In this document: positions 44,322-53,516 of the stretch, piece after piece
How positions within the stretch are numbered: position 1 is the stretch's first letter
Layout: each line of letters begins with the position of its first letter
Assembly: GCF_006980715.1 (NCBI RefSeq)
Contig: NZ_SBHN01000020.1
Location: forward strand, 47,911-111,910
DNA length: 64,000 bases
Source: Telmatospirillum sp. J64-1
GTDB lineage: Bacteria; Pseudomonadota; Alphaproteobacteria; Rhodospirillales; Magnetospirillaceae
Direction: 5' to 3'
The notes under the pieces: model-generated
What the model saw: only the letters and a program-made list of their open reading frames with translations
Databases searched by the model: none
What the model was told of the DNA's origin: nothing
Position numbers and translations under genes: made by a program

Positions 44322-45413
44322 ATGCGTCTTGCCTTTTTCGGCTCCAGCCTCGTTTCAGCCTATTGGAACGGAGCCGCGACCTATTACCGGGGGCTCTTGA
44401 GCGCCCTGTCCCGCCACGGTTTCAGGATCGAATTCTACGAGCCCGACGCCTATGACCGTCAGGCCCACCGCGACATCGACCCGCCGGATTGGGCCAAGGT
44501 CGTCGTCTGGCCCGCCACGCCCGAAGGCATGCAGGATGCCCTGGATCAGGCCAGGGGTGCTGATGTGGTGGTCAAGGCCAGCGGCGTCGGCGTCTTCGAT
44601 GCCGAACTGGAAGACGCCGTCCTGGCCCTGCGCCGCCCCGGCGGCCTCGCCATCTTCTGGGATGTGGACGCGCCCGCCACCCTGGCCTCCATGGCCGCCA
44701 ATCCCGCCGATCCGCTGCGCCGCCTGATCCCCGGCTATGACATGGTGCTGACCTATGGCGGCGGCGAACCCGTCATCCAGGCCTATGAAGCCCTGGGCGC
44801 GAAGCGATGCGTTCCGATCTACAACGCCCTCGACCCGGCCAGTCATCATCCCGTTCCCATCGACCCGGCCTTCGGCTGCGACCTCGCCTTCCTGGGCAAC
44901 CGCCTGCCCGACCGCGAAGCGCGCGTCGAGGAATTCTTCCTGAAGCCCGCCGCCCTGCTGCCGGAGCGCCGTTTCCTGCTGGGCGGCAACGGCTGGCACG
45001 ACAAGCCCATGCCCGCCAATGTGCGCGCCCTGGGCCATGTCTACACCCACCAGCACAACGCGGTGAACGTCTCGGCCCTGGCAGTGCTGAACATCACCCG
45101 CGACAGCATGGCGCTGACCGGTTTCTCGCCGCCCACCCGCGTCTTCGAGGCCGCAGGCGCCGGGGCCTGCCTGATGACCGATGCCTGGGAAGGGATCGAG
45201 ATGTTCCTCGACCCCGGCAAGGAAGTCCTGGTCGCCCGCGATGGCACCGAAGTGGCCGAGCATCTGCGCGCCCTCGACCGCCGCCGCGCCCGCACCATCG
45301 GCGAGGCCGCACGTCGCCGCGTTCTCGCCCATCACACCTATGAACACCGCGCCGTCCAGGTCGCCGAATTGCTGACCGGCGAGCGCGCCCGCCTGCTGGA
45401 GGCCGCCCCATGA
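44322..45413 (+). CDS. CgeB-like glycosyltransferase (cassette gene 6)
   Basis: A 363-residue protein of the same CgeB-like group. N-terminus MRLAFFGSSLVSAYWNGAAT, a DVDAPATL segment in the middle, and the donor-site-like PTRVFEAAGAGACLMTDAWE toward the end. A short spacer (7 bases) follows the preceding gene, and it overlaps the next gene by four bases (ATGA). The substrate is unknown. Confidence 0.83.
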   Translation: MRLAFFGSSLVSAYWNGAATYYRGLLSALSRHGFRIEFYEPDAYDRQAHRDIDPPDWAKVVVWPATPEGMQDALDQARGADVVVKASGVGVFDAELEDAVLALRRPGGLAIFWDVDAPATLASMAANPADPLRRLIPGYDMVLTYGGGEPVIQAYEALGAKRCVPIYNALDPASHHPVPIDPAFGCDLAFLGNRLPDREARVEEFFLKPAALLPERRFLLGGNGWHDKPMPANVRALGHVYTHQHNAVNVSALAVLNITRDSMALTGFSPPTRVFEAAGAGACLMTDAWEGIEMFLDPGKEVLVARDGTEVAEHLRALDRRRARTIGEAARRRVLAHHTYEHRAVQVAELLTGERARLLEAAP

Positions 45414-46507
45414 GCATGACCATCACCATCCTTGGCCTGTCCATCACCTCGTCCTGGGGCAACGGCCATGCCACCACCTATCGCGCCCTGGTGCGCGAAC
45501 TGACCAAGCGCGGCCATGACGTGCTGTTCCTGGAACGCGACGTGCCGTGGTATGCCGCCAACCGCGACATGCCCGAGCCGCCTTGGGGCCGCACCAAGCT
45601 CTATAAGGATTTCGACGACCTGCTGGAGCGCTTCACCGGCGCGGTACGCGACTCCGACCTGGTCATCGTCGGTTCCTACGTGCCCGAAGGCGTGGCGGTG
45701 GGGCGCTGGGTCACCCAGACCGCGCAAGGGCTGACCGCCTTCTACGACATCGACACCCCGGTCACCCTGGCGAAGCTGGCGCGCGGCGACCAGGAATATC
45801 TGTCGCGCGACCTGATCCCCGCCTACGGCCTGTATCTGTCCTTCACCGGCGGACCGACGCTGGACAAGCTGGAACAGGATTTCGGCTCGCCCATGGCCCG
45901 GCCGCTCTATTGCTCGGTCGACCCGCGCCTCTACTATCCCGAACCCGTCGCCCCGCGCTGGGACCTGGGCTATATGGGTACCTGGAGCAAGGACCGGCAG
46001 CCCAAGGTCGAGGAATTCCTGATCAAGCCGTCCCGCGACTGGCCCGAAGGCCGCATCGTCGTCGCCGGGCCGCAATATCCGCCGCAAGTGGACTGGGCTG
46101 GGGTCGAGCGCATCGAGCATCTGCCGCCCTATGCCCATCGCGATTTCTATTGCTCGCAGCGTGCCACCATCAACATCACCCGCGAGGACATGGTCGCCGC
46201 CGGCTTCTCGCCCAGCGTCCGCCTGTTCGAAGCCGCCGCCTGCGCCACGCCGATCATCAGCGACTGGTGGGACGGTCTGGACCGCTTCTTCGAGCCCGAA
46301 CGTGAAATCCTGATCGCGGAAACGGCGGAAGACGTGCTGCGCGCCCTGCGTGATACCCCGCCCGAACAGCTCGCCCGCATCGGCAAGGCGGCCCGCGAGC
46401 GGGTCATGGCCAACCATACCGCCGCCCATCGTGCCCTGGAACTGGAAGCCCATGTGGCCGAAGCCCTGGCACGGCGCAAGGCCACGGAAGAAACGGCCAG
46501 CGTATAA
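45410..46507 (+). CDS. CgeB-like glycosyltransferase (cassette gene 7)
   Basis: A 365-residue CgeB-like glycosyltransferase: ILGLSITSSWGNGHATTYRA at the start, DIDTPVTLAKLARGDQEYLS, and SVRLFEAAACATPIISDWWD in the donor domain. Paralogous to the two preceding genes. Three such enzymes in a row suggest successive additions to one glycan chain. Confidence 0.83.
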   Translation: MSMTITILGLSITSSWGNGHATTYRALVRELTKRGHDVLFLERDVPWYAANRDMPEPPWGRTKLYKDFDDLLERFTGAVRDSDLVIVGSYVPEGVAVGRWVTQTAQGLTAFYDIDTPVTLAKLARGDQEYLSRDLIPAYGLYLSFTGGPTLDKLEQDFGSPMARPLYCSVDPRLYYPEPVAPRWDLGYMGTWSKDRQPKVEEFLIKPSRDWPEGRIVVAGPQYPPQVDWAGVERIEHLPPYAHRDFYCSQRATINITREDMVAAGFSPSVRLFEAAACATPIISDWWDGLDRFFEPEREILIAETAEDVLRALRDTPPEQLARIGKAARERVMANHTAAHRALELEAHVAEALARRKATEETASV

Positions 46508-46535
46508 GCAAGCTCACCGAGCCACAGGAGACGCC

Positions 46536-47288
46536 GTGAAAGACGTGGACGATATCCAGGAACTGGGACCATGGTTCCATAACCTGCATCTGCCCGATGG
46601 CAGGCAAACGGCCCCCGACCATCATTTCGGCGACTTCCCGGCTTTCAAATGGGCGCAGATCGCCGACCACATCCCCGCCGACCTGAGCGGTTGGCGGGCC
46701 CTGGATATCGGCTGCAATGCGGGCTTCTACAGCTTCCAGCTTGCCGCACGCGGCGCCGAGGTCACGGGCATAGACGTCAACGATCATTACCTGCGCCAGG
46801 CCCGCTGGGCCGCCAAGCAATTCGACGTGGAAGACCGGGTGCGCTTCGAGAACCGGCAGGTCTATCAGTTGGGCAGCGAAGGGGAAAGTTACGACCTCGT
46901 GCTGTTCATGGGGGTCTTCTACCATTTGCGCTATCCGCTGCTGGTGCTGGATATCCTGCGCACCCTGGCACCGCGCCTGATGGTCTTCCAGACCCTGACC
47001 CTGCCGGAAGACCAGGTTGCCCCGAATGTGCAGGAAGACGTGGATTTCCAAAGCCGGGACCGGCTGCGCGAGCCGGGCTGGCCGCGCATGGCCTTCATCG
47101 AGCACAGCTTCTCCAAGGACATCACCAATTGGTGGATTCCCAATCCCGCCGCCATCGAAGGCATGCTGCGGGCCGCCGGCTTCCGCATCACCGGCCAGCC
47201 AGGCCATGAAATCTATCTCTGCGAATCCGCCGAGCCCTCCTGCTGGTGGGACAGGACGGAGTTCCTGGCGGCAACCGGCCGGACGTAA
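46536..47288 (+). CDS. SAM-dependent methyltransferase (cassette gene 8)
   Basis: A 250-residue class I methyltransferase starting at GTG with an ACAGGAG site. The N-terminal PWFHNLHLPDGRQTAPDHHF is distinctive, and the SAM-binding motif is ALDIGCNAGFYSFQLAARGA, then GIDVNDHYLRQARWAAKQFD. It resembles a methyltransferase group seen in conserved but uncharacterised sugar cassettes together with B12-type radical SAM proteins; I recall this from family descriptions and could not check it. It may cap the glycan or methylate a sugar. Confidence 0.88.
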   Translation: MKDVDDIQELGPWFHNLHLPDGRQTAPDHHFGDFPAFKWAQIADHIPADLSGWRALDIGCNAGFYSFQLAARGAEVTGIDVNDHYLRQARWAAKQFDVEDRVRFENRQVYQLGSEGESYDLVLFMGVFYHLRYPLLVLDILRTLAPRLMVFQTLTLPEDQVAPNVQEDVDFQSRDRLREPGWPRMAFIEHSFSKDITNWWIPNPAAIEGMLRAAGFRITGQPGHEIYLCESAEPSCWWDRTEFLAATGRT

Positions 47289-47291
47289 GGT

Positions 47292-48494
47292 ATGAGCGCC
47301 TTGCTGCTGGCCTTGGCGGGGACAGTGCTGGCAGTGGGCATGACCGCCGGGTTGATCCGCGACCGCCTGTGGCTGTCCGAGCCCATGCTGGCGGTCGCGG
47401 TGGGGCTGGTCCTGGGGCCGGTGACGGGGCTGATCCATCTCGGCCGATTGATGGACGAGCATGTCCTGCTGGAACATACCGCCCGGCTGACCCTGGCGGT
47501 GGCGGTGACCAATGCCGCCCTGCGCCTGCCCCACGGCCCGCTGTCGCCACCCTTGCGGCGCAGTATCGCCGTCATGCTGCTGATCGTCATGCCGGCCATG
47601 TGGCTGGTATCCAGCGGGCTGTCCGGCTGGCTATTGGACCTGCCGCTGCTGGTCGCGCTGATGGTGGGCGCGGTGGTGACGCCCACGGACCCGGTGCTGT
47701 CCAATTCCATCATTACCGGCGACCTTGCCCGCGAGCATGTGCCTGAGGACCTGCGCCACCTGATCACGGCGGAATCGGCTGCCAATGACGGCCTGGCCCT
47801 GCCCTTCGTGCTGTTGCCGGTCCTGCTGTTCACCCATCCCGGCGAGGGCGGCTGGGGGCGTTGGGCGATGGAAGCCTGGGTGGCCGGGCTGGGCCTGACC
47901 GTCGTGCTGGGGCTGGCGATGGGCTGGGGCACGGCCCGCGCCCTGGACTGGGCTCGCAGGCACAAGCTGACCGGTCAGTCGGACATGCTGACCGTGGCTA
48001 TTTCCCTGGCCTTCACGGTCACCGCGCTGGCTTCGCTGTTGGGGGCCAACGACATCCTGGCCGTCTTCATCGCCGGTCTGGCCTTCAACCGCACCCTGGA
48101 CCCAAGCGAGGAGTTGGAGGAAGAAAAGTTCCAGGAAACGGCCAAGCGGACCTTCGAATTTCCCATCTTCGTGCTGTTCGGGCTCGCCGCGCCGCTGGGC
48201 GCCTGGGCGGCCTTGGGCTGGCACGGCATCGCCCTCTGCATCCTGATCCTGCTACTGCGCCGCCTGCCCTGGGTGATGCTCACCAAACGCGGCATGCCCG
48301 TGTTGAAGACGAAGGGGCAGGTCCTTTTCACCGGCTGGTTCGGCCCCATCGGCGTGGCGGCGACCTTCTACGCCATGATCGTAGACAAGCGCACCGGCCT
48401 GGGCGAGGTCTGGGAGGTCGCCAGCCTGGTCATCTTCGCCTCGATCCTGGCCCACGGCATCACCTCCACCCCCTTCACCCGCCATCTGCGCTGA
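47292..48494 (+). CDS. CPA1-type cation/proton antiporter
   Basis: A 400-residue Na+/H+ antiporter-like protein with about 11-12 hydrophobic helices. The family motif is visible around LITAESAANDGLALPF, and TPTDPVLSNSIITGDLAREH earlier. It starts three bases after the methyltransferase stop, so it looks co-transcribed with the glycan cassette, an odd partner that may just have been captured. Its end overlaps the topoisomerase gene on the other strand by about 20 bases. Confidence 0.88.
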   Translation: MSALLLALAGTVLAVGMTAGLIRDRLWLSEPMLAVAVGLVLGPVTGLIHLGRLMDEHVLLEHTARLTLAVAVTNAALRLPHGPLSPPLRRSIAVMLLIVMPAMWLVSSGLSGWLLDLPLLVALMVGAVVTPTDPVLSNSIITGDLAREHVPEDLRHLITAESAANDGLALPFVLLPVLLFTHPGEGGWGRWAMEAWVAGLGLTVVLGLAMGWGTARALDWARRHKLTGQSDMLTVAISLAFTVTALASLLGANDILAVFIAGLAFNRTLDPSEELEEEKFQETAKRTFEFPIFVLFGLAAPLGAWAALGWHGIALCILILLLRRLPWVMLTKRGMPVLKTKGQVLFTGWFGPIGVAATFYAMIVDKRTGLGEVWEVASLVIFASILAHGITSTPFTRHLR

Positions 48495-49530
48495 CCAGTC
48501 CGCGCAGGAAGGCCAGCACCCGGGCCTCCTCCTGGCTCAGGCCCTCGACCGGCTCGGCCTCGGGCAGGCTCAGGCAGTGGCTTTCCTCGTAATGCATAAT
48601 CACGGCGGGGTGGATGTAGGATTTGCGGCAGACGGTGGGGGTGTTACCCAGTTCGTCGGCAGCGGCCTCGATGGCCCGTTTCAAATGGGCCTTGGCCTCC
48701 TTCTTGGTCTCCACCTGATCCAGCGCCCCCAGCGCGCAAGCCGCCATCACGGTCGCCGTCCAGGTGCGGAAATCCTTGGCGGTGAAGCCCTCTCCGGCAA
48801 TCTCGCGCAGGTAGTCGTTGACCTGGTCCGAGCCGATGGAGTGGCGCTCTCCGTCCTCGCCGACATACTGGAACAATTCCTGGCCCGGCAGGTCCTGGCA
48901 GCGCTTGACGATCCGCGCCAGGCGGCGGTCGCGCAAGGTGATCTTCTGGACCTTGCCGCTTTTGGCGCGGAATTCCAGCTTGAGGGTCGCGCCGCTGATC
49001 TCGGCATGGTCGTCCTTCAGCGTGGTCGCGCCGTAGCTGTCATTGGCCTTGGCATATTCGGGATTGCCGACCCGCAGATGGCCGGTTTCCAGCAGGCGCA
49101 GCACGGCGGCCAGCACCTTCTCGCGCGGCAGTCCGGCCTTGGCCATGTCGGCTTCGATCCGCGCCCGGATCGCGGGCAAGGCCTCGCCGAAGGCCACCAT
49201 GCGGCTGAACTTGGTCTCGTCGCGGATGCTGCGCCACTGGGGATGGTAGCGGTATTGCTTGCGTCCCCGCTTGTCCCGTCCGGTGGCCTGCAGATGGCCC
49301 TTGGGATCGGGGCAGATCCACACATCCGTCCAGGCGGGAGGAATGGCAAGGGCGCGAATGCGCTGCAAATCCTTGCCGTCCTTGACCGGACGGCCATTCG
49401 GTTGCAGATAGGCGAAGCCCTTGCCCCGGCGGCGGCGACGGATGCCCGGTCCGATATCCGGAACGTAATGCAGCCCGGCCTCGGCGGCCGCGGCGGATGG
49501 GTCCTGGGGAATGTCGCTGTGATTTTCCAT
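48475..49530 (-). CDS. DNA topoisomerase IB (poxvirus type)
   Basis: A roughly 351-residue bacterial type IB topoisomerase. It has the conserved core with FSRMVAFGEALPAIRARIEA, GNPEYAKANDSYGATTL, KDFRTWTATVMAACALG and the catalytic Tyr in CRKSYIHPAVI near residue 302. It relaxes supercoils through a 3'-phosphotyrosine intermediate. The start at 49530 is the best ATG, with a weak ribosome site. Its 3' end overlaps the antiporter gene (convergent). Confidence 0.9.
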   Translation of the reverse strand: MENHSDIPQDPSAAAAEAGLHYVPDIGPGIRRRRRGKGFAYLQPNGRPVKDGKDLQRIRALAIPPAWTDVWICPDPKGHLQATGRDKRGRKQYRYHPQWRSIRDETKFSRMVAFGEALPAIRARIEADMAKAGLPREKVLAAVLRLLETGHLRVGNPEYAKANDSYGATTLKDDHAEISGATLKLEFRAKSGKVQKITLRDRRLARIVKRCQDLPGQELFQYVGEDGERHSIGSDQVNDYLREIAGEGFTAKDFRTWTATVMAACALGALDQVETKKEAKAHLKRAIEAAADELGNTPTVCRKSYIHPAVIMHYEESHCLSLPEAEPVEGLSQEEARVLAFLRGLVSADGG

Positions 49531-49600
49531 CTTGTGCGCTTCATCAACAGCCCCGGCACCGCCCTTGTTCCCCCTTTGACGCGAAAGAAGGCCGCCCGAC

Positions 49601-50359
49601 ATGCATGACCCCTTCTTCTGGCTGGTCGCCGTGCCCGCCGTGCTGATCGTGGGCATTTCCAAGGGCGGCTTCGGCGGCGGGATCGGCATGGTCGGCGTGC
49701 CGCTGATGTCGCTGGCGATCTCGCCCAACATGGCCGCAGCCATCATGCTGCCCATCCTCTGCGTCATGGACCTGTTCGGCGTCTATGCTTGGCGGGGCAA
49801 GTGGCACAGAACCAATATGCGCATCCTGATCGGTGCGGCCATGCTGGGCATCGCCCTGGGGGCGGCGACCTTCCGCTGGATGGATGCCGATATGATCCGG
49901 ATGGTCATCGGGCTGGTCGCCGTGGGCTTCGCCCTGAACTGGTGGTTCAGGCGCGACGACGGGAACGCTCCGCCCCGCCCGCCCAGCCTCGCGCGCGGCG
50001 GCTTCTGGGGCAGCATCGCCGGTTTCACCAGCTTCGTCGCCCATGCGGGCGGCCCGCCGGTAGCCGTCTATCTGCTGCCCCAGCGCCTGGACAAATCCGT
50101 CTATCAGGCCACCACGGTGATCTTCTTCATCGCCGTCAACTACATCAAGCTGATCCCTTATACCGCCCTGGGCCAGTTCAGCCCGCAGGTCCTGTGGACG
50201 GCCCTGATCCTCGCCCCCCTGGCGCCGCTGGGCGTCTGGCTGGGCTGGAAGCTGCACCACAGGGTTTCGGGGCCGCTCTTCTATCAGGTCGCCTACGGCT
50301 TCCTGTTCCTGACCGGGCTGAAACTGATCTGGGATGGTGCGGCGGCGCTGATGGGATAG
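49601..50359 (+). CDS. TauE/SafE family sulfite/sulfonate exporter-like protein
   Basis: A 252-residue membrane protein with about eight helices, Gly-rich N-terminus IVGISKGGFGGGIGMVGVPL and a second repeat around GFTSFVAHAGGPPVAVYLLP. This inverted-repeat pattern is typical of TauE/SafE (DUF81). Substrate in this strain is unknown. It ends one base before the stop of the DksA-like gene, which runs on the other strand. Confidence 0.87.
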   Translation: MHDPFFWLVAVPAVLIVGISKGGFGGGIGMVGVPLMSLAISPNMAAAIMLPILCVMDLFGVYAWRGKWHRTNMRILIGAAMLGIALGAATFRWMDADMIRMVIGLVAVGFALNWWFRRDDGNAPPRPPSLARGGFWGSIAGFTSFVAHAGGPPVAVYLLPQRLDKSVYQATTVIFFIAVNYIKLIPYTALGQFSPQVLWTALILAPLAPLGVWLGWKLHHRVSGPLFYQVAYGFLFLTGLKLIWDGAAALMG

Positions 50360-50360
50360 C

Positions 50361-50696
50361 TCAGCCTGCCTTTTGGGCGCAGGCGATACAGGTGGGAACG
50401 GCGGGATCCAGTTCCAGGCGCTTGGGCTGGATGTCCTCGCCGCAGGCGACGCAATAGCCGTATTCGCCTTCCTTGATCCGCGCCAGCGCCGCCAGGATGC
50501 GCTGGCGCTCGACCTGACGGCGGCGAATCGTTTCGGCGGCCATGGCCTGGTCCTGCATGGCTTCCACGCGCGACAGGCGGTCTACCTGCGCCTGTTCCAG
50601 CTCCGCCGGATCGGCGGACCCGGCAGTGGATTCGGCCAGGCTGTCCAATGCCTGCAATTGCTCTTCAAGCCTCGTCTTGAGGTGTTCCGTATCCAT
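50361..50696 (-). CDS. DksA/TraR-type zinc-finger protein
   Basis: A 111-residue DksA/TraR-like protein. N-terminal coiled coil (LKTRLEEQLQALDSLAEST) and a C-terminal zinc finger: YGYCVACGEDI followed by CIACAQ, with four Cys. The family modulates RNA polymerase. It is shorter than DksA proper (about 150) so TraR-like action is possible. A GAGGAAACC site precedes the ATG. Confidence 0.88.
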   Translation of the reverse strand: MDTEHLKTRLEEQLQALDSLAESTAGSADPAELEQAQVDRLSRVEAMQDQAMAAETIRRRQVERQRILAALARIKEGEYGYCVACGEDIQPKRLELDPAVPTCIACAQKAG

Positions 50697-50759
50697 GACG
50701 GGCGGTTTCCTCCTCTTGTCGAGAGAAATGGGAAAGAGGTGCTTTAAGAGAGATGTCCG

Positions 50760-53192
50760 TTACGTGGAAACGGCTCTCATTTCCCGCGGGCTCGGCAGCA
50801 GCCTTTCCAGCGGCAGGCTGACGGTCACGGTGGTGCCATGGCCAAGGGTGGAACGGATCGACAAGGCGCCGCCATGGCGCTCGACCAGATGCTTGACCAA
50901 GGGAAGACCAAGGCCGGTGCCTTCGTACCGGCGGCTGAGCCGGCTATCCACCTGACCGAAGGCGGAAAGAGCGATGGCGATATCGGCCTCGGCCATGCCG
51001 ATGCCGTTATCCTCCACTTCCAGGCAGACAGCCCGGGTCTCGCTGCGGAGACGCAGGATCACATGCCCACCTTCATCAGTGAACTTGACCGCATTGGACA
51101 GCAAATTCAACAAAACTTGCTTGATACGGCGCGGGTCGCAGCGCAAAAGGACGGGCGCGGGCGGCAGGTCCTGGAATAGTGCGATGCCCTTTTCCTCGCA
51201 GCGGACGCGGATCAGGCGGGCTGCCGCCTCGGCCAGTTCCGACAGTTCGGCCTCTTCCTCGTAAAGCTCGAACTTGCCGCTTTCGACCCGCGAGATATCC
51301 AGGATGTCGTTGATCACGCTCAGCAGATGCTGGCCCGATTCGTTGATGTCGCGGGCATAGCCCGTATATTGGACCGAGCCCAAGGGCCCGAATAATTCCG
51401 CCCGCATGATCTCGGAAAAGCCGATGATGGCATTAAGCGGCGTGCGCAATTCATGGCTGACCATGGCCAGGAACTCGCTCTTGGCCCGGTTGGCCAGTTC
51501 CGCATGTTCCTTCGCGTCCTGCAGCTGGCGCTCGACGGCCTTGCGCGCCGTGATGTCGCGCACCAGGGCGATGAAGGTATGCACGCCGCCGATCCGCACC
51601 TCGCTGACGGCGAGGTCCAGCGGCAGCAAGCGGCCGTCGCGGGTCACGCCCTCGACCTCGCGTTCCTGGCCCAGGATCTTCCTTTCGCCGGTCGTCAGGT
51701 AATGGCCGATGTAATTGCCGTGATTGCTGGAATGGGGATCGGGCATCAGCCGCGCCACCGAACTGCCCACCACTTCCTCGGCCTTCCAACCGAAAATGCT
51801 TTCGGCCCGGGGATTGAAGGTCAGGATGGTGCCTTGGGCATCCATGGTGATGATGCCGTCTGCGGCATTGTCCATGATGCTGCGCAGACGCAATTCCGAG
51901 ACTTCGCGCTGCTGCATCTGCGCCACCAGTTCGCGCGTCCTTTCCTGTACCCGCGCCTCCAGTTCGTCACGGGCGGCACGCAACTGTTCCTCTCGCTCGG
52001 CGATGATGCCGATGAAGACCCGCAGCGCCTCGGCCATGCGGGCGATCTCGTCCCGCCCGCCCGAAGGGATCGCCGCCTTCTTGCCCGCCGCATGTGCCTC
52101 CATGCTGGTCTGCAAGGCCTCCAGCCGTCCGGCGATGCTGCGCCCCACCAGGAAGGCGATGGCAATCAGCCCGGCCATGCAGGCCAGTACGATGGCCGAA
52201 AGCAGGCTGGTCGAACCGGCAAGACGTTCATGCAGGGAGAGGCGGGCCTCGGCCACCACATTGTGCCGCGCATCGACGAGACGGTTGGCCTCGAGCACTA
52301 GGCGGCTCGCATAGCGGTTGTAGACCGCCAGCAGGGTCTGGGCCTGGGCCAGTTCGGTCAATTGCTCGTGACGCAGGTCGAAAAGATTGCCCTCCCTTGT
52401 CCCTTGCTCCGCCACACCCTCCAAGGCAGCGGCCAGGGTGCCGTCATCGGGCAAGCGGGCCAGCATCAGGCGGGCCTGGCCCATCCTGAGCGCGAAATCC
52501 TCCCGTGCCCTGGCCAGCTCGGCCTTATCCTCGGCCTCGCCCGCCCCTTGCAGCAAGGCCACACCCTGCCTGACCTCCCCTCCCAGGTCCAAGGCTGTCC
52601 AGGCGAAAGCCGACCAACTGGGATCGATGGCATTCTGGCTGCGCCAGCGGGAGAAGGCCTTGTGCCAGGTCTCGTGAGCCCGCTGCGCCCGCAGCAGGCT
52701 CGCTTCCACCTCGTTGTTCAAGACGAAGGAGGCCATGACACGGTTCTCGAGGCCGCCCCATGTTTCCTTCAATTCCCGGGTCTGCATCTCCAGGGCATCG
52801 ACCACGCCGTCATCGGTCCCGAAGCGGCGCAGGGAACGGAGCAGTTCCTCGACCATGAATATCTGCCCTGCCACGTCGAGCGCGGCCTGGGCGCGTTCAT
52901 GGTCGTCCTGCGCCGCCAAGAGCGCCGGGCCGGAAGATGTCAGCGCCCGGCTCTGCTGCGCCAGGTAATGCGCGGTGGTCACCGCCGGAAGATGGCGCGC
53001 CGCCACCTCATCCAGCGCCACACGGGCACTCGAGAAGGAATAGACCGCAACACCGGAAGCCGAAACCGTGAACAGGCCGGCCGCGGCCAAGGCCAGCATC
53101 AGGCGGGTGCGGACGCCGAAACCGGCAAAGCTTCTCCAATAGGTCGGAGTGGCCGTCCCCTCGCCTTTCTTACGGTAATCCCGGCTGTGCAA
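50760..53192 (-). CDS. membrane PAS sensor histidine kinase
   Basis: About 810 residues. TM1 (LMLALAAAGLFTVSASGVAV), a long periplasmic helical sensor, TM2 (LLSAIVLACMAGLIAIAFLV), HAMP, a coiled coil, a PAS domain (NAADGIITMDAQGTILTFNP), HisKA with AMVSHELRTPLNAIIGFSE, and HATPase (LLNLLSNAVKFTDEG, EDNGIGMAEAD, GTGLGLPLVKHL). No receiver is attached. The start is uncertain: TTG at 53192 has an AGGGG site and is preferred to TTG at 53255. It is divergent from the autotransporter. Confidence 0.82.
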   Translation of the reverse strand: MHSRDYRKKGEGTATPTYWRSFAGFGVRTRLMLALAAAGLFTVSASGVAVYSFSSARVALDEVAARHLPAVTTAHYLAQQSRALTSSGPALLAAQDDHERAQAALDVAGQIFMVEELLRSLRRFGTDDGVVDALEMQTRELKETWGGLENRVMASFVLNNEVEASLLRAQRAHETWHKAFSRWRSQNAIDPSWSAFAWTALDLGGEVRQGVALLQGAGEAEDKAELARAREDFALRMGQARLMLARLPDDGTLAAALEGVAEQGTREGNLFDLRHEQLTELAQAQTLLAVYNRYASRLVLEANRLVDARHNVVAEARLSLHERLAGSTSLLSAIVLACMAGLIAIAFLVGRSIAGRLEALQTSMEAHAAGKKAAIPSGGRDEIARMAEALRVFIGIIAEREEQLRAARDELEARVQERTRELVAQMQQREVSELRLRSIMDNAADGIITMDAQGTILTFNPRAESIFGWKAEEVVGSSVARLMPDPHSSNHGNYIGHYLTTGERKILGQEREVEGVTRDGRLLPLDLAVSEVRIGGVHTFIALVRDITARKAVERQLQDAKEHAELANRAKSEFLAMVSHELRTPLNAIIGFSEIMRAELFGPLGSVQYTGYARDINESGQHLLSVINDILDISRVESGKFELYEEEAELSELAEAAARLIRVRCEEKGIALFQDLPPAPVLLRCDPRRIKQVLLNLLSNAVKFTDEGGHVILRLRSETRAVCLEVEDNGIGMAEADIAIALSAFGQVDSRLSRRYEGTGLGLPLVKHLVERHGGALSIRSTLGHGTTVTVSLPLERLLPSPREMRAVST

Positions 53193-53516
53193 TATTGATT
53201 TCCCCTGCCGCGCGCCGATAACACGGCCAGGAAATCTCCCGGCCGTTTTCCCCAAAACATTTCCTTCCCCGCAGGGAATGATTGTCTTAGTTGCCCCCTA
53301 TCAAGGAAAGAAAAAAAGGCTCTTTAAAGGCCGTCTTAGCCGCTAGTTATATATTGCAGGCTAGAATGGCAGCCGATAGGACAGGTCCCCGTCCCGCCCT
53401 CGCGCATTGCCCGATCCGCCGGATCGATGGCTTGGACACGCCCCTTTCGTAAGCAGAAGTTAACTAAAAAGGTCTAAAATACCTTTATTGGTTAACCTTT
53501 TCTTAGGCAAGCGGGC
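53193..53516. other. divergent promoter region with a long AT-rich inverted repeat
   Basis: About 324 bases with no gene. Just before the autotransporter gene, 53458-53496, lies an AT-rich imperfect palindrome: GTTAAC at both ends and AAAGGT/ACCTTT inside. It may be an operator or hairpin for the autotransporter promoter. Confidence 0.55.
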
